Assembly (NCBI RefSeq): GCF_028372415.1
Contig: NC_092876.1
Span: 221,389,528 to 221,453,527 of the forward strand
From: Notamacropus eugenii
Taxonomy: Eukaryota > Chordata > Mammalia > Diprotodontia > Macropodidae
Length of the DNA stretch: 64,000 nt
Reading direction: 5' to 3'
A program made the translations under genes and the position numbers. Below, piece by piece: positions 52,947 to 64,000 of this stretch (position 1 is the stretch's first letter; the number at the start of each line of letters is the position of its first letter). The notes below the pieces were generated by a model that was not told where the DNA came from, ran no database searches, and saw nothing but the letters and a program-made list of their open reading frames with translations.

Positions 52947-53916
52947 TCACTTGAGACAAGAGAGACTTCTTTCTTTTATTAGGCTTACTTTATAAACCTT
53001 TTTTGTATATGTTAACACAGAGTAGTATTAAAAGAAAAATAGTAAACAATGAAAAATCCCAAAATATGCATTTATGTCATCATAAACATACAATCGCATG
53101 TACAAAAAAGCATACATATTCTGCCACTGATGTCACATTCCCTCCACATAGGGCTCCAATCTATTCTACACGCAATTGCAACAATTTGGAATATAGGATT
53201 CAGCTTGTGTGCTGAAGAACATGCAAGAATAAGTAGATCCCAGACCAAATTAGATCACCTACAAAATGGATAATCATATGCAGAAAATGGAGAGGTTACT
53301 GTGTGAAATACAATAAGATAGATTCTTACTAACAATCCATATCTCTCTTCTGATCCTTTTGAGATACTTTAGTTGATTAGATTTACCTCACCTTGAAAAT
53401 TGGAGTCCTGAAGGAACATTTAAGGAAATATCCTAGAGGGATATTTTGTATGAATGGGGGGTTGAGAGGGGAGGAGAACAGCTAATAAAAGTGTGTATGG
53501 GGGGGTTGTTCTTACATTCAAAAAACCCTGCATATTTTCAGTGACTGGTTGGTCATTTAAGTATTCATTCCTGCATTTTAAAAAATATCTTAGAATTCTA
53601 CATAATGAGCAAAAACACCTGAGTAGAATTTTAGGTAGAGTTATTTCTATCTGTCATTTTCAGTACCATTTGCTTTACATACTCATAAACCAGCTCAACT
53701 TCATCATCCTAAAGCACAATTATAAAGTATTGTTGTTTTTTCCCCTCAAATCTGGAGATAGATCTAAGTACCCTAAGACAGAATGAATTAACTTCTGCCT
53801 ATGGGAACGTCTTCACTGTTCAACAAGTCAGGTAAAGAGTTATCCTCATCACCCAACACTTCCATTTTAGTGAGAGCTACATATATTTGAACACTGCTTA
53901 CGTATTACCTTTACAA

Positions 53917-53959
53917 GTGTGCGCGTGCACACGCGCACACACACACACACACACACACA
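53917..53959 (+). repeat. Alternating purine-pyrimidine (GT/CG/CA)n tract
   Basis: GTGTGCGCGTGCACACGCGC followed by CA repeats, 43 bp with strict purine-pyrimidine alternation, which favours Z-DNA. Confidence 0.9.
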
Positions 53960-54239
53960 TCTACTGAAATAATAACCTAAACGACTTTGGCACAAAAAAA
54001 AGCCCCCAAAAGGCCAACACCTCCCCCCCATCCCCCTTCTTTGCAGAAATGGGGAATTACGGGTGTAGAACATTATCAGGTTTTTCTGATAATTTAGTTT
54101 GCTGAACAGTTTTTATACCCTCTTTATTATGCTTTTTTTTTTTATAAGGAAAGACTCTCTGGTACCAGGGAAAGGGACAGACACACTGGGGAATGCAGGT
54201 GATATCCAAACATAATATAACAATAACATTTTATGGCTC

Positions 54240-54565
54240 TCTTCCATGACTGGACTGCTATCCCTCATCTGCTCTATTGACCTCCCTACCTCCCTGGCTT
54301 CTTTTAAGTCACAATAAAATCCTACCTTGTACAGGAAGCCTTCTTAATCCCTTTTAATTACATTACCTTGTCTGTTTTAATTATTTCTTATTTATCCTAA
54401 TATATAAGTTGCTTTGCATGTATCTGTTGCATGCTCCCACCCCAACTGGATTGTAGGCTAAGGACAGGGACTGTCATTTTGCCCTTTTTGTACTGCCCAA
54501 TGCTTAGCACAGTGACTGACACATAGTAGGCACTTAACAAATATTTACTGAGTTGAATGAAAATA
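54240..54565 (+). repeat. L2-type LINE 3' end
   Basis: A clear L2-like 3' end: AGGACAGGGACTGTCATTTT, GCTTAGCACAGTGACTGACA and CATAGTAGGCACTTAACAAA. Confidence 0.85.
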
Positions 54566-54769
54566 AAACTGCATATCAAATTCTCACCTAGGGGTTCCAA
54601 AACAGAATTTTCAAAAAAATTTTCCTGCCAGCTAGAGCCTAAACATGATTTCAAAACAAACAAGAGAAGTGCCTTCTGAAAACGACTCAGGAGAGGGCAC
54701 TTGGAAATGACTAATAGAATAATAATGTGCTTGGTGTGTATGTGACATTCTGTTCTCTGGATTAAGATA

Positions 54770-54930
54770 AGGCAAAGGACAAGAACTTCTATGAAGAACC
54801 TCCTTTACTGATACAAGTCAGCACTTTCTCTGCAATTCAGTCTTAGATGGTTGCCTGGAACACTGACAAGGGGAAGTGACTTCCCAAAGGCAGGATATGT
54901 CAGAGGCAAACCACACCCCACAGTCTTCCT
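54770..54930 (+). repeat. MIR-related SINE variant
   Basis: GAACCTCCTTTACTGATACA, CTGCAATTCAGTCTTAGATG and GGGGAAGTGACTTCCCAAAG. Confidence 0.65.
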
Positions 54931-55879
54931 CCCCTCAGGCTGCCCCTCTTTCTATACTACTCCAAGCTGCCTCCCCAGGGATAAAAGGAACTTCTCTTCA
55001 ATTTTGGTTTAACACCTGTTGCAGGGAAGTCTCATCCAAGGGGACTTCATCCAAACGTGATTCACATTCTATGTCTTTCTAACCATCCTTTTCAGATGAC
55101 TAGTACTGTAGAGTGACTTGAGAAGAAGTTATTCTCAACTTGAAAGAATGAATTTTTATGAATTTTTGGACTATCTGGGGTTATTCTATAAAATCATGAT
55201 TCACTGATTTTCCTTCCAAAAAAAATGATAAAGATATTCTATAAAATTTTAATCCCAAATCATAATTTCTTTACATTATATTTCTAGCAGAGAATGAGTT
55301 TTCTAGAGGCTCCATAAAGTTACTGAGCCGTTTTAAAATGCATGTTTAAAGGCTGAGGTGGTACATATGATTAAAAAAAAATTGAGAAAAGCATGTGAAG
55401 TCCAACTGAAATCTCATCTCATGGCTTATCCTAAGGAAGGCGAGTTTTCCTCTCCTTGTAACTGTTTCTGTTCTCTGCCATGACAGCCATTTTCCACTGG
55501 GTATAAGAGCTGGAATATGACAGCAATGGGTATATTTGTATCAAGAAGTTACCACTGAGGAAGGAAAGGGTTCTCTTGTTCGCTTTATTTGTTTCTGAAA
55601 AATCATGATTTATTTTTTAAGATTAAAAAAAGCTGCCATTGTAGTTGTTCAATACATTTTAATAAATTTGTTTTTTTAAATAAGGTCAGGCATTGCTTCT
55701 ACCATACCAGTAAGGCTAATTTATTGTAGTTCAAAAGGATAAGTACATTTTTAAAAAGACTGTCCATTAAGCTATTCTAAAAATTCTAAACAAAAAATTC
55801 TGATTTAACTTACCCTCCTGTTTTTCTTTGGGGGAAGGGAAAAAATTAAGCAGTTATTAAAAGATCAAAAAACAAAGAA

Positions 55880-56310
55880 CTTAACCTTAAGGGATATCCA
55901 CCCATTGGGGAACAGCAGAACAACTTGTGGTATATGAATAAAATTAAATATGACTGTGCTGTAAAAAGTGATTTCAGAGAATCCTGAGTAGCATACACTG
56001 ATGTGCAGTAGAGTGAACAGAGCCAAGGCAAGTTATAGAGCAACAACTGCTTTGTAGTGAACAGCTCTTAAAGATTTAAAAGCTCCAATCAAGGCCATGA
56101 CTAAGCGAGGCTCCAGAGGACCTAGGATGAGGCACGTTCTCACTGAAACAGAATACGCTGACTCAAAGTGCAAAAAAGAGAAAACTATTTTTGAACATGG
56201 CCTCTATGTGTATTCATTTTGCATGACTACATTTTATTTGTTGCAAGGTTCTTCACACACACACCCCCTTTTTTTTAGGGAGGGAGCTTAAGTGGAGTGG
56301 GGGAAAAGGG
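55880..56310 (+). repeat. Old L1 3' end
   Basis: The ORF2 end GGATATCCACCCATTGGGGA, AACTTGTGGTATATGAATAA and AGAGTGAACAGAGCCAAGGC, then the 3' UTR AGGACCTAGGATGAGGCACG. It is more diverged than the L1 at 61623. Confidence 0.75.
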
Positions 56311-56859
56311 ATTACCAATAGTCATGCTTAAAAATAAAAGGCCACTAGAATTTATTTTAATGTCAGTATAACTAAAGCAATTGTTCCCATTTTATTTTAG
56401 GCCACCAATGATCTTAAAAACCAAACAAACAAACAAAAGAAAACCAATAAGAAAATGAGTACATAGAAGGAGAATAGTCCTTTGGAAAAGAAGTTCATCC
56501 GGCCAGGAACCTGATAATTTTTTCTAAAATCGTCTTAGCAGAAACAAAAAATGGATTCTGTTTCCTACACAGCAGTATTTGAATTGCAAAGCTGATTGTG
56601 TTTTTGTGAAATGTAGGGTTAGGCTATGAAACGTTTAGTTACCGTGCTCACATTAATTAATCTGTTCTCCAACATCCGAGCTTTGAGAGTACAGCAAATG
56701 AAGACTAGGAAAAATACTTTTGTGTTTCCTACCCTTTACTTCCCAATTATCCTTCCGTCCTCAGAGGGGGAAGTGAGGGTCTGTCCTATGGAAGTTTTCA
56801 ACCTCTCCTAAGTAAGGAGGGGATCTAGACCTGTAACTTCATTAGCATACAGAACCAAT

Positions 56860-57020
56860 TCCTACAACAGCACTTGGCACTTTGTCTGCAACCTAAAGTC
56901 TTCAAAAGTTGCTTGGAATACTAAGAGATTGAGGGGCTTACCCTGGGTCACGTGGCCAGTTATGTGTTGGAGAAGGGACTTGGGCCAGTTCTCCACCCAT
57001 TATGACCCATACAACCTCTC
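56860..57020 (+). repeat. MIR-related SINE variant
   Basis: ACTTTGTCTGCAACCTAAAG, GAGGGGCTTACCCTGGGTCA and GACTTGGGCCAGTTCTCCAC. Confidence 0.65.
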
Positions 57021-57309
57021 CTAAGTAGTGGGCAGAAATTAAAATCTTCCAGAGAAACATTGGAATGCCCTTTTCCTCCTCTCTAGTTCAAGCCCTAATC
57101 ACCAGGTACTCTGTGCCTGAAGGAAGAGAAAGCAGCTTCTCAACGGACACTAATGTGTGAAGTCTAAACCTGAAATTGAAGAAAATACAAAGATCTGCCT
57201 ACAGAGAGATGACATTTGGGATATTTTAGAAACTGATCAAAAGAATATGTCAAGATACCAAATGTATAGAAAAACGTGATACAATGTCCAAGCCCCCCCT
57301 AGAATGTCA

Positions 57310-57432
<123 letters not shown>

Positions 57433-57989
57433 CTAAGGAATGGATATACACATATTTTTTATAATGGAGTGAAAAGAATAAAGACATCTCCCAAATAACT
57501 CAGTTGCTACACCTTTTGCACCTTTCTGTACCATGAATCATTAGAGACAGGAAGCATGGAATTGGACAGAATTTCAAGGCTACTTTTTGTTTTATAACCC
57601 TGGTACCTTTCCTTGGTAGATGTGAGGAAAATGAATAGGAATGGGGCCTTAACCAGACCCTGATGAAAGTGTAATGCCAATACACAAAAGAAATCCAGAA
57701 TAATTGGTTACTGAATATGTCCCATTAAAACAGGAATGATACTGGCTCCTCTGTCAGCCTATCGCTTTTTCTTCCTGTCAGTGTTTTTCTGTCTCTGTCT
57801 GTCTCTCGTAATGTCTTCCACCTTGTTCTCCTCTTGACTATATTCAATTCAGTTGAGAAAACATACATTCAGAGCCCAGAGACATTCAATCTGCAATCTT
57901 CCTTAGATTGGTGAGATGAATTACTATTCTCGGATAGAACACAGGATATACATGCTATAAGGTAACAGGCAATTTAAACTTACAATTTT

Positions 57990-58250
57990 CCAGCATGAGT
58001 TTAGATAGCAGTAATAATAGCTAGCATTTCTGGAGCTTTTTAAGGTGTAAAAAGGACTTTACATCCATTATGTCATTTGACCCTCACAGTCACACTGTGA
58101 AGAAAGTATTCGTATCTTCATTTACTAGAAAAAACTGAAGCAGAGATGTTGTTATCCAGCTAGTAAGTATCTAAGGCAACATCTGGACTCAGGCCTTCTT
58201 GACCCAAAATCCAATACTCTCTTTACTGCACTACCTAGGTGCTCAAATAA
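57990..58250 (+). repeat. MIR (CORE-SINE), near full length
   Basis: ATAGCTAGCATTTCTGGAGC, ATGTCATTTGACCCTCACAG and ACATCTGGACTCAGGCCTTC. Confidence 0.85.
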
Positions 58251-58359
58251 AGGCACCAGTTATTATACTGCAAATGGGGTGATTTAAACAGTCATCTAAT
58301 GATCTTAAAGTGTTCATATGTCTTCATAAGTGGATTAAGAAACTAATGTATTTTATCCT

Positions 58360-58465
58360 AAATCATAGAATATAAGACAGGATCTCAAAGATTTAAATTC
58401 AATCTCCTACTTTTAAAACTGAGGAATGAGTCAGGAGCAGAGAAGGTAACCCATCTTTGCTATTT
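58360..58465 (+). repeat. MIR 5' fragment
   Basis: AATCATAGAATATAAGACAG and AACTGAGGAATGAGTCAGGA. Confidence 0.65.
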
Positions 58466-58706
58466 CAACTAAGTTTCTGATGATAAACAGAAGTTCCAGT
58501 TCACTATTTCTTTTATTCTGGACCTATTTAAATTGAAAATGACACTTAATTATCCTGTAAAGAAACGATATAATATAGAGGAAAAAGTAGCCACATCTGT
58601 TACAATTTTATTCTGATTGTTTGCTCATCAAAAGAAAAACTTTCCATTCTGAGTGACATGTAGTAAATGACACAAATACTGATTCACCAACCAACCAATT
58701 ACTCAC

Positions 58707-58761
58707 CCAGCCCCAAATTGCGATTCGTTTTTCATCCACAAATCCCATTTTTGAAAACTGT
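58707..58761 (-). CDS. DPP4: DPP4 coding exon (55 bp), up to the nucleophile elbow
   Basis: Completes Arg and encodes QFSKMGFVDEKRIAIWGW, ending exactly before the catalytic serine codon. It has acceptor TTTCAG and donor GTGAGT. RIAIWGW is the strand leading into the nucleophile elbow. The intron thus separates GW from SYGG, an arrangement typical of the DPP4/FAP genes. Confidence 0.96.
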
Positions 58762-59539
58762 CTGAAACATGAAAAGTTCATTGGAATGAGCTCAGTACCA
58801 TGGCCAGATAAGTAATTCAACTTTAAATAACTCTTTTATTTCTCTTTATTTACCTGTGATTTTTTTTTTTAAATGAGGGTGGAAAGAAATTGTAAACTCA
58901 AAGTCTATTCTAAAAGTCATAGGAATCACATAATCTGAAATTAATTTCCTCTCTTTAACTTAAAAGACTGATTTTAAGAAGCCAAAATCAAACATTTTAC
59001 CTTTTGTTAGATTCCATGGAATGTTCTTAGCTTAATTTGTATGTGTGCGGGTGTGTGTGTATGATTCACAGAAAACAAATCCTGGCAGTTTTTTTCACAG
59101 CTTTATATAAAAATTTGCAGCCCAGATGCACTTTTCTTTACATAATTGAATTTAAATCTATCCAGATGTTTGTGAGTTCGAGAGTGGATGCCCTTGCAAT
59201 GCAACAATCCAAGGGCCAGAGAGAACATCTGGGGATCTAGTCAGTGGGAAGGCTCTAAAAAAATGTTATCATTGAGTTTCCTACCTAAGAACTTAAACAC
59301 CATTCACTTAAATAGTTTTCTCAGGTCCTGGGTGTTGATTAGCTCAACACCATCCAAAAGAAGGCAGTTGTGGGCAACATGTTTTACAAAATCTCTTTGC
59401 CTGACAAAATGGATCTGAACATTATAATGATGAGCTCTTCTGAGGGAGATTCTCATGATCTTCTGACTTTATTTTGCTCTTTAATCCTAAGAGATTTCCA
59501 TTACCTTAAAAAAGATCACTGGATTGCATCTGTGCCTTA

Positions 59540-59740
59540 TGGGGAGAAAAAACAACTAATGAATGACTCCAAAAATAAGACATACACTTTCGGACATGTG
59601 GTAATTTGTTTTGCTTGTTTTGACTGTTATCCTTGTCTTTTTCTTTTCTTATTTTCCAATGGGAAAGACATGAAGGGTGTGGGGAGAAAATAAATAATCA
59701 TTAACCGAAATAAAAGTTTTAAAAAATAATGAATGATGCA
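59540..59740 (+). repeat. L1 3' UTR-like fragment
   Basis: ACACTTTCGGACATGTGGTA, ATTTGTTTTGCTTGTTTTGA and CCAATGGGAAAGACATGAAG before an A-rich end, similar to the marsupial L1 tail at 56150-56300. Confidence 0.6.
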
Positions 59741-60084
59741 TTCTGGTGACAACTTTTGGATTTTTATTTTTCAATTGATGATATTTTAAAATAAATTCTT
59801 ACTGTTATCTTTTGGTTTTAAACTACTTATATTTTACAAAGCATTTCTCCCTTCTCCCTAATATATACTTCTAAGGTTTGGGTAAATGGAGTTTGACAAA
59901 GTTTAAGAGATAAGCAGTTTTTATACCATTCACTTTTTATTCATGTATTTTCTGTATGGTATAATATATAATAGATATTTAAGGTACCTAAGTATATTTT
60001 CCATACACAGGATAAGTTCTTTGTGAATAATAAGAACTCACTACTATCTTTTTTATAAGAAATTTTCTTAATATTTTCAATCAA

Positions 60085-60360
60085 TAAATAAACATTTACT
60101 AAGTGGTTACTATGAACTGGGCACTGTGCTAAATGCTGGGGTTACAAAAAAAGGCAAAAGACAGTCTCTGCTCTCAAGGAGCTCCCAGTCTAATAGGGAA
60201 GACAAGCTGCAAACCACTACGCACAAACAAACTAAATACTGAATAAACTGGAGATAATCACCAAGGAAAAGGCACTTGCATTAATTAAGATTGGGAAGGG
60301 CTTCCTATAGAAGGCAGGAGTTTAGCTAGCACTTGAAGGAAAATTCAAAAGCTATTATTA
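60085..60360 (+). repeat. L2/L3-related interspersed repeat (best copy)
   Basis: ACATTTACTAAGTGGTTACT, GGGCACTGTGCTAAATGCTG, CTCTCAAGGAGCTCCCAGTC and GGGAAGGGCTTCCTATAGAA in order. It serves as the reference for the fragmentary copies elsewhere in the window. Confidence 0.75.
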
Positions 60361-60894
60361 AATTGTTTTCTATGTGTACTGGATAAAAACCCCTTTGAAC
60401 TCAGTGAATAATGGTACATAATTATTCTACAAAGAAACTGCACAACATACAGAACAACCGGCCATCCCTCATACGATCTTATCTCATGACTGTTTGCTGG
60501 TCAAAGGGAAGATGTCCTGTTCTGAGTTGCACTGTTTTCCTTAAGCTATCCAGTTTCTCTTGCCTTTCCCTCTAGGTGTTGTTTCCTGACATTTTAATTA
60601 TTTTCTTGGAATTGGTGCCATCTTTGTAACATCTAGCTTTAACTACATAGCCTAAATTTAGTTATTTCTAGTCAAAAGACATTCACAAAGTATGAGGCAG
60701 GCCCAGCACACCCTGGGGCACCATTACCACTGGACCTTCTGAGGAGAAGCTGAGTGGGGAAGGGAAAGGGCCAACGATTATCTATCCCCAGGAATGTGCT
60801 TACAATTCTAGTGTAACGAACTGACCACTACTGAATAAAAGGAATAGATTAACTTCTAGTTCCTACATCTACCTTTTTATTAATCCTAATAACC

Positions 60895-61060
60895 CAAAAA
60901 GCCTTGGGTTAGGAATCAAAATCTCTAAGTAAAGTTCTGGCTTCACCACTTACTAGCCACGTTATGTTATTCTGTGCTTCAGTTTCCCCATATTAAGGAG
61001 GTAACAATACCTGTACTGCCTTTGTCACAGGATTATTTTAAACTGAAAGTTGTTGGAATA
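60895..61060 (+). repeat. MIR-type SINE
   Basis: CTGGCTTCACCACTTACTAG, TGCTTCAGTTTCCCCATATT and GTACTGCCTTTGTCACAGGA. Confidence 0.75.
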
Positions 61061-61335
61061 AATAAATGAATTCAGAGAATTATTATTCCCTCAGTATTGT
61101 CTTGTTTGTATTCTAAGCTCATATAATACATACAGAGAGAAAATTTACATGCTTTTGATGATAGGTATATATTATTTTTAAAAATATGTTTATTTAAACA
61201 TTACAGCAATGATATGTGTCAATGATGAGGGGTTACATATTTATACTATGGATATTTCAAATTCTTCATGCTTTATACATACATGTATGGATTTTCTAAA
61301 ATAACATGACCTTTTAAATGTTCCAGATATACTCA

Positions 61336-61551
<216 letters not shown>

Positions 61552-61607
61552 TTAGCCTCTGCAACTGTGCATTTAATTAGGTATTCTTGATGTTATCTTC
61601 TCTATGG

Positions 61608-63367
61608 AAAAGAAATTTGGGCCATACCAATTAAACTATCAGATAATTATTTTCTAGAGCTGGATAAAATAATATCAAAATTCATCTGAAAGAACAAAAG
61701 GTCCAGAATATCAAAGGGACTAACGAAAAGAAATGCTAGGGAAGATGGCCTAGTGCTGCCAGATCTCAAATTGTACTATAAAGCCGCAATTATCAAAACC
61801 ACTTGGTATTGGCTAAGAAACAGAAGGGTAGACAAGTGGAATAGACTTGGCACTCAAGACACAGTAGGCAAGGAATAAAGCAACCTCCTGTTTGATAAAC
61901 CCAAGGACCCCAGCTTCTGGGATAAGAACTCACTGTTTGACAAAAATTGCTGGGAAAACTGGATAACAGTGTGGCGGAAACTAGGCATAGACCCATGCCT
62001 GACACCATACACAAGAATAAAGTCCAAATGGGTACACGATCTAGGTATAAAGACTGATACCATGGACAACATGGAGGAGCTAGGAATAGTGTATTTATCA
62101 GATTTATGGAGAAGGGAAGAATTTTTTACTAAAGAAGAGATAGAAAGCATTATGAAATGCAAGATGGATAATTTTGATTACATTAAGCTGAAAAGCTTTT
62201 GCACAACCAAACCCAATGCAACCAAAATTTGGAGGGATGTAGTAAACTGGGAAAGAATTTTACAGCTAATCTCGGGGGAAAAGGCTTCATTTCTAGAATA
62301 TATAGAGAACTGACTCAATTGTATAACTATACAAGTCATTCCCCAATTGACAAATGGTCAAAGGATATGAACAGGCAATTTTCAGAGCAAGAAATTAAAG
62401 ATATCTATAATCACATGAAAAAATGCTCCAAATCACTTTTGATTAGAGAGTTGCAAATCAAAACAACTCTTGAGGTACCACATCACACCTATCAGATTGA
62501 CTAACATGACAGAACAAGAAAATGATAAATGCTGGAGAGGATGTGGGAGAGTTGGAACACTTATTCATTGTTGGTGAAGCTGTGAGCTCATCCAACCACT
62601 CTGGAGAGCTGTTTGGAACTATGCCCAAAGGGCTACAAAAATGTGCATACCCTTTGACCCAGTAATATCACTACTAGGACTGTATCCCTAAGAGATCATA
62701 TAAATGGGAAAGGGTCCCACGTGTACAAAAATATTTATAGCAACTCTTTGTAGTTGCCAAAAACTAGAAGTCAAGGGGATGCCCATCAATTGGGGAACGG
62801 CTGAATAAATTATGATATATGTATGTAATGGAGTACTATTGTGCCATAAGAAATAATGAACAAGAAGACTTCAGGGAGGCCTGGAAGGACTTATATGATC
62901 TGATGCTGAACGAAAGGAGCAGAACCATGAGAACTTTGTGCACAGCAATGACCACAGTGTGCGAGAGTTTTTTCTGGCAGACTTGGAACTTTGTAATAAC
63001 TCATGAACTTAAAAAAAAAAAATTCCCAATGGTTTTCTAAGACAAAATGCCTTCCACACTCAGAGAAAGAACTACTATGGAATTCATTCGCAGAATGCAG
63101 CAGATCATGTTTGTGTGTGTGTGTGTATTATGTTTTGATTTGTTATATGATTTCTTCCATTTATTTTAGTTCGTCTACACAGCATGACTATAGTGAAAAC
63201 GTATTCAATAGGAAAGTATATGTAGATCTTATATAGAATTGTATGCTGTCTGGGGAGGGAGAGGGGAGGAGGGAAGTAGGTGTAGGGGGGTTAAAATCTA
63301 AGTTTTATGGTAGTGATTGTAGAACATTAAAAAAAAATTAAATTAAAAAAAGAAAAGAAATGTGGGC
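61608..63367 (+). mobile_element. 5'-truncated L1 retrotransposon with target-site duplication
   Basis: L1 body 61623-63352, plus strand, antisense to DPP4, containing the 3' part of ORF2 and the 3' UTR with an A-rich tail. Protein text such as YTRIKSKWVHDLGIKTDTMD and SFCTTKPNATKIWRDVVNW, and later CPINWGTA-like and VMEYYCAIRN text, is typical of the ORF2 C-terminal region. The frame is broken by a frameshift near 62270 and by stops, so it is inactive. Direct repeats AAAAGAAATTTGGGC (61608-61622) and AAAAGAAATGTGGGC (63353-63367) flank it with one mismatch. It is the youngest-looking repeat in the window and its 3' UTR resembles marsupial L1. Confidence 0.9.
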
Positions 63368-63609
63368 TTTCTTGACCATTTTACTGAATTTCTATATATC
63401 ACTAAGAAGTCCAAGTTGGACCCAAGGAATCTTGGCAAACTGACCACAATGGCTCCATCTTTACCATAAAGATGTTTATCAGTTTTACTTCTGAATGATT
63501 CCAGCGCTAGCTAGCACAAGTTCCATAGGCCAACTTTCATATTAAAAAGATTTAATCAATGGCTATGAAAGGAAGGATAGGGAATGTATCTAACATTTCA
63601 CTGACAGAA

Positions 63610-63815
63610 GGAAATTTCGGATAAAGATATTCCCTCCACCAATACAGTTCAGCATTTTCTAGTCACTTTTTAGTCTTAAAGAATTGCACTGAGCACCAAC
63701 GGGTTAAGTGATTTGACTTGCCCAAGGTCACAAAGCCAGAATGTGTTGGAAATGAGACTTGAACCTACATCTTCCTGTCTCCAAATCCAACATTCTCTCC
63801 ATTCTGCAGTACTCT
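63610..63815 (+). repeat. MIR-related SINE variant
   Basis: CCACCAATACAGTTCAGCAT, TGACTTGCCCAAGGTCACAA and GAGACTTGAACCTACATCTT, the best copy of this variant. Confidence 0.8.
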
Positions 63816-64000
63816 GTTTACGAGTGGAGGGTTACGTTCAATAGCGATGTGGAAGAAAAATGAGATTCTTTAGAAAATCACCAGAAGACAGTGACAAAGT
63901 TAGTTAGAAAATAGAGATATTAGAATTGGGTTTACTTACTACCACTAAATTTCCCTGTATCTCATCCTTTCCTATTCTCATCCAATGTATACATAAGCTG

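Larger units (their letters stand above)
57433..58706 (-). other. DPP4: DPP4 intron between the catalytic-Ser exon and the preceding exon
   Basis: Holds MIRs at 57990-58250 and 58360-58465. The rest has nothing recognised. Confidence 0.6.

Overview
This is a mammalian, almost certainly marsupial, genomic window holding parts of two convergent genes. The evidence for a marsupial is the dense population of old CORE-SINE/MIR and L2/L3-type repeats, together with tRNA-derived SINEs of the marsupial MAR/WSINE kind (5420-5650, 26055-26320, 43600-43850). There is also an L1 whose 3' end looks like marsupial L1 (61623-63352). The species was not identified. Genes are split into short exons with GT/AG introns, and nothing here is prokaryotic.

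Layout. Positions 1 to about 31.8 kb hold the 3' end of SLC4A10 on the + strand, the sodium-coupled bicarbonate transporter NBCn2/NCBE. Six constitutive coding exons (4795-5046, 6501-6569, 9065-9238, 10048-10170, 19378-19445, 22016-22132), one alternative 40-nt exon (22948-22987) and the last exon (29712 onward) can be read. They encode the last membrane segments and the cytosolic C-terminal tail. Skipping or including the 40-nt exon gives two different C termini: one ends in the PDZ-ligand type sequence ETCL, the other in SSPS. From about 31.85 to 37.7 kb is intergenic DNA full of old repeats and a 230-bp (CA)n tract. From about 37.7 kb to the end is the 3' half of DPP4 on the - strand (dipeptidyl peptidase 4, CD26). 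Seven exons (61531-61337, 58761-58707, 57432-57333, 52924-52860, 41261-41189, 40935-40862, 39097-38996) encode the C-terminal part of the alpha/beta-hydrolase domain, including all three catalytic residues. The SLC4A10-DPP4 tail-to-tail order matches the human chromosome 2q24 region.

The two genes are neighbours by ancestry, not parts of one pathway. SLC4A10 moves bicarbonate in neurons and choroid plexus. DPP4 is a cell-surface and soluble serine exopeptidase that trims peptides such as GLP-1. All other sequence is intron, UTR or intergenic DNA with interspersed and simple repeats.

No new multi-gene system was found. The observations most worth checking are the conserved alternative C terminus of SLC4A10; an Asn-His-Ser sequon containing the catalytic His of DPP4, with loss of the sequon at human Asn685; a 55-bp perfect duplication inside SLC4A10 introns; an L1 insertion with a readable target-site duplication 76 bp from a DPP4 acceptor; and a G-quadruplex-type G cluster in a DPP4 intron.
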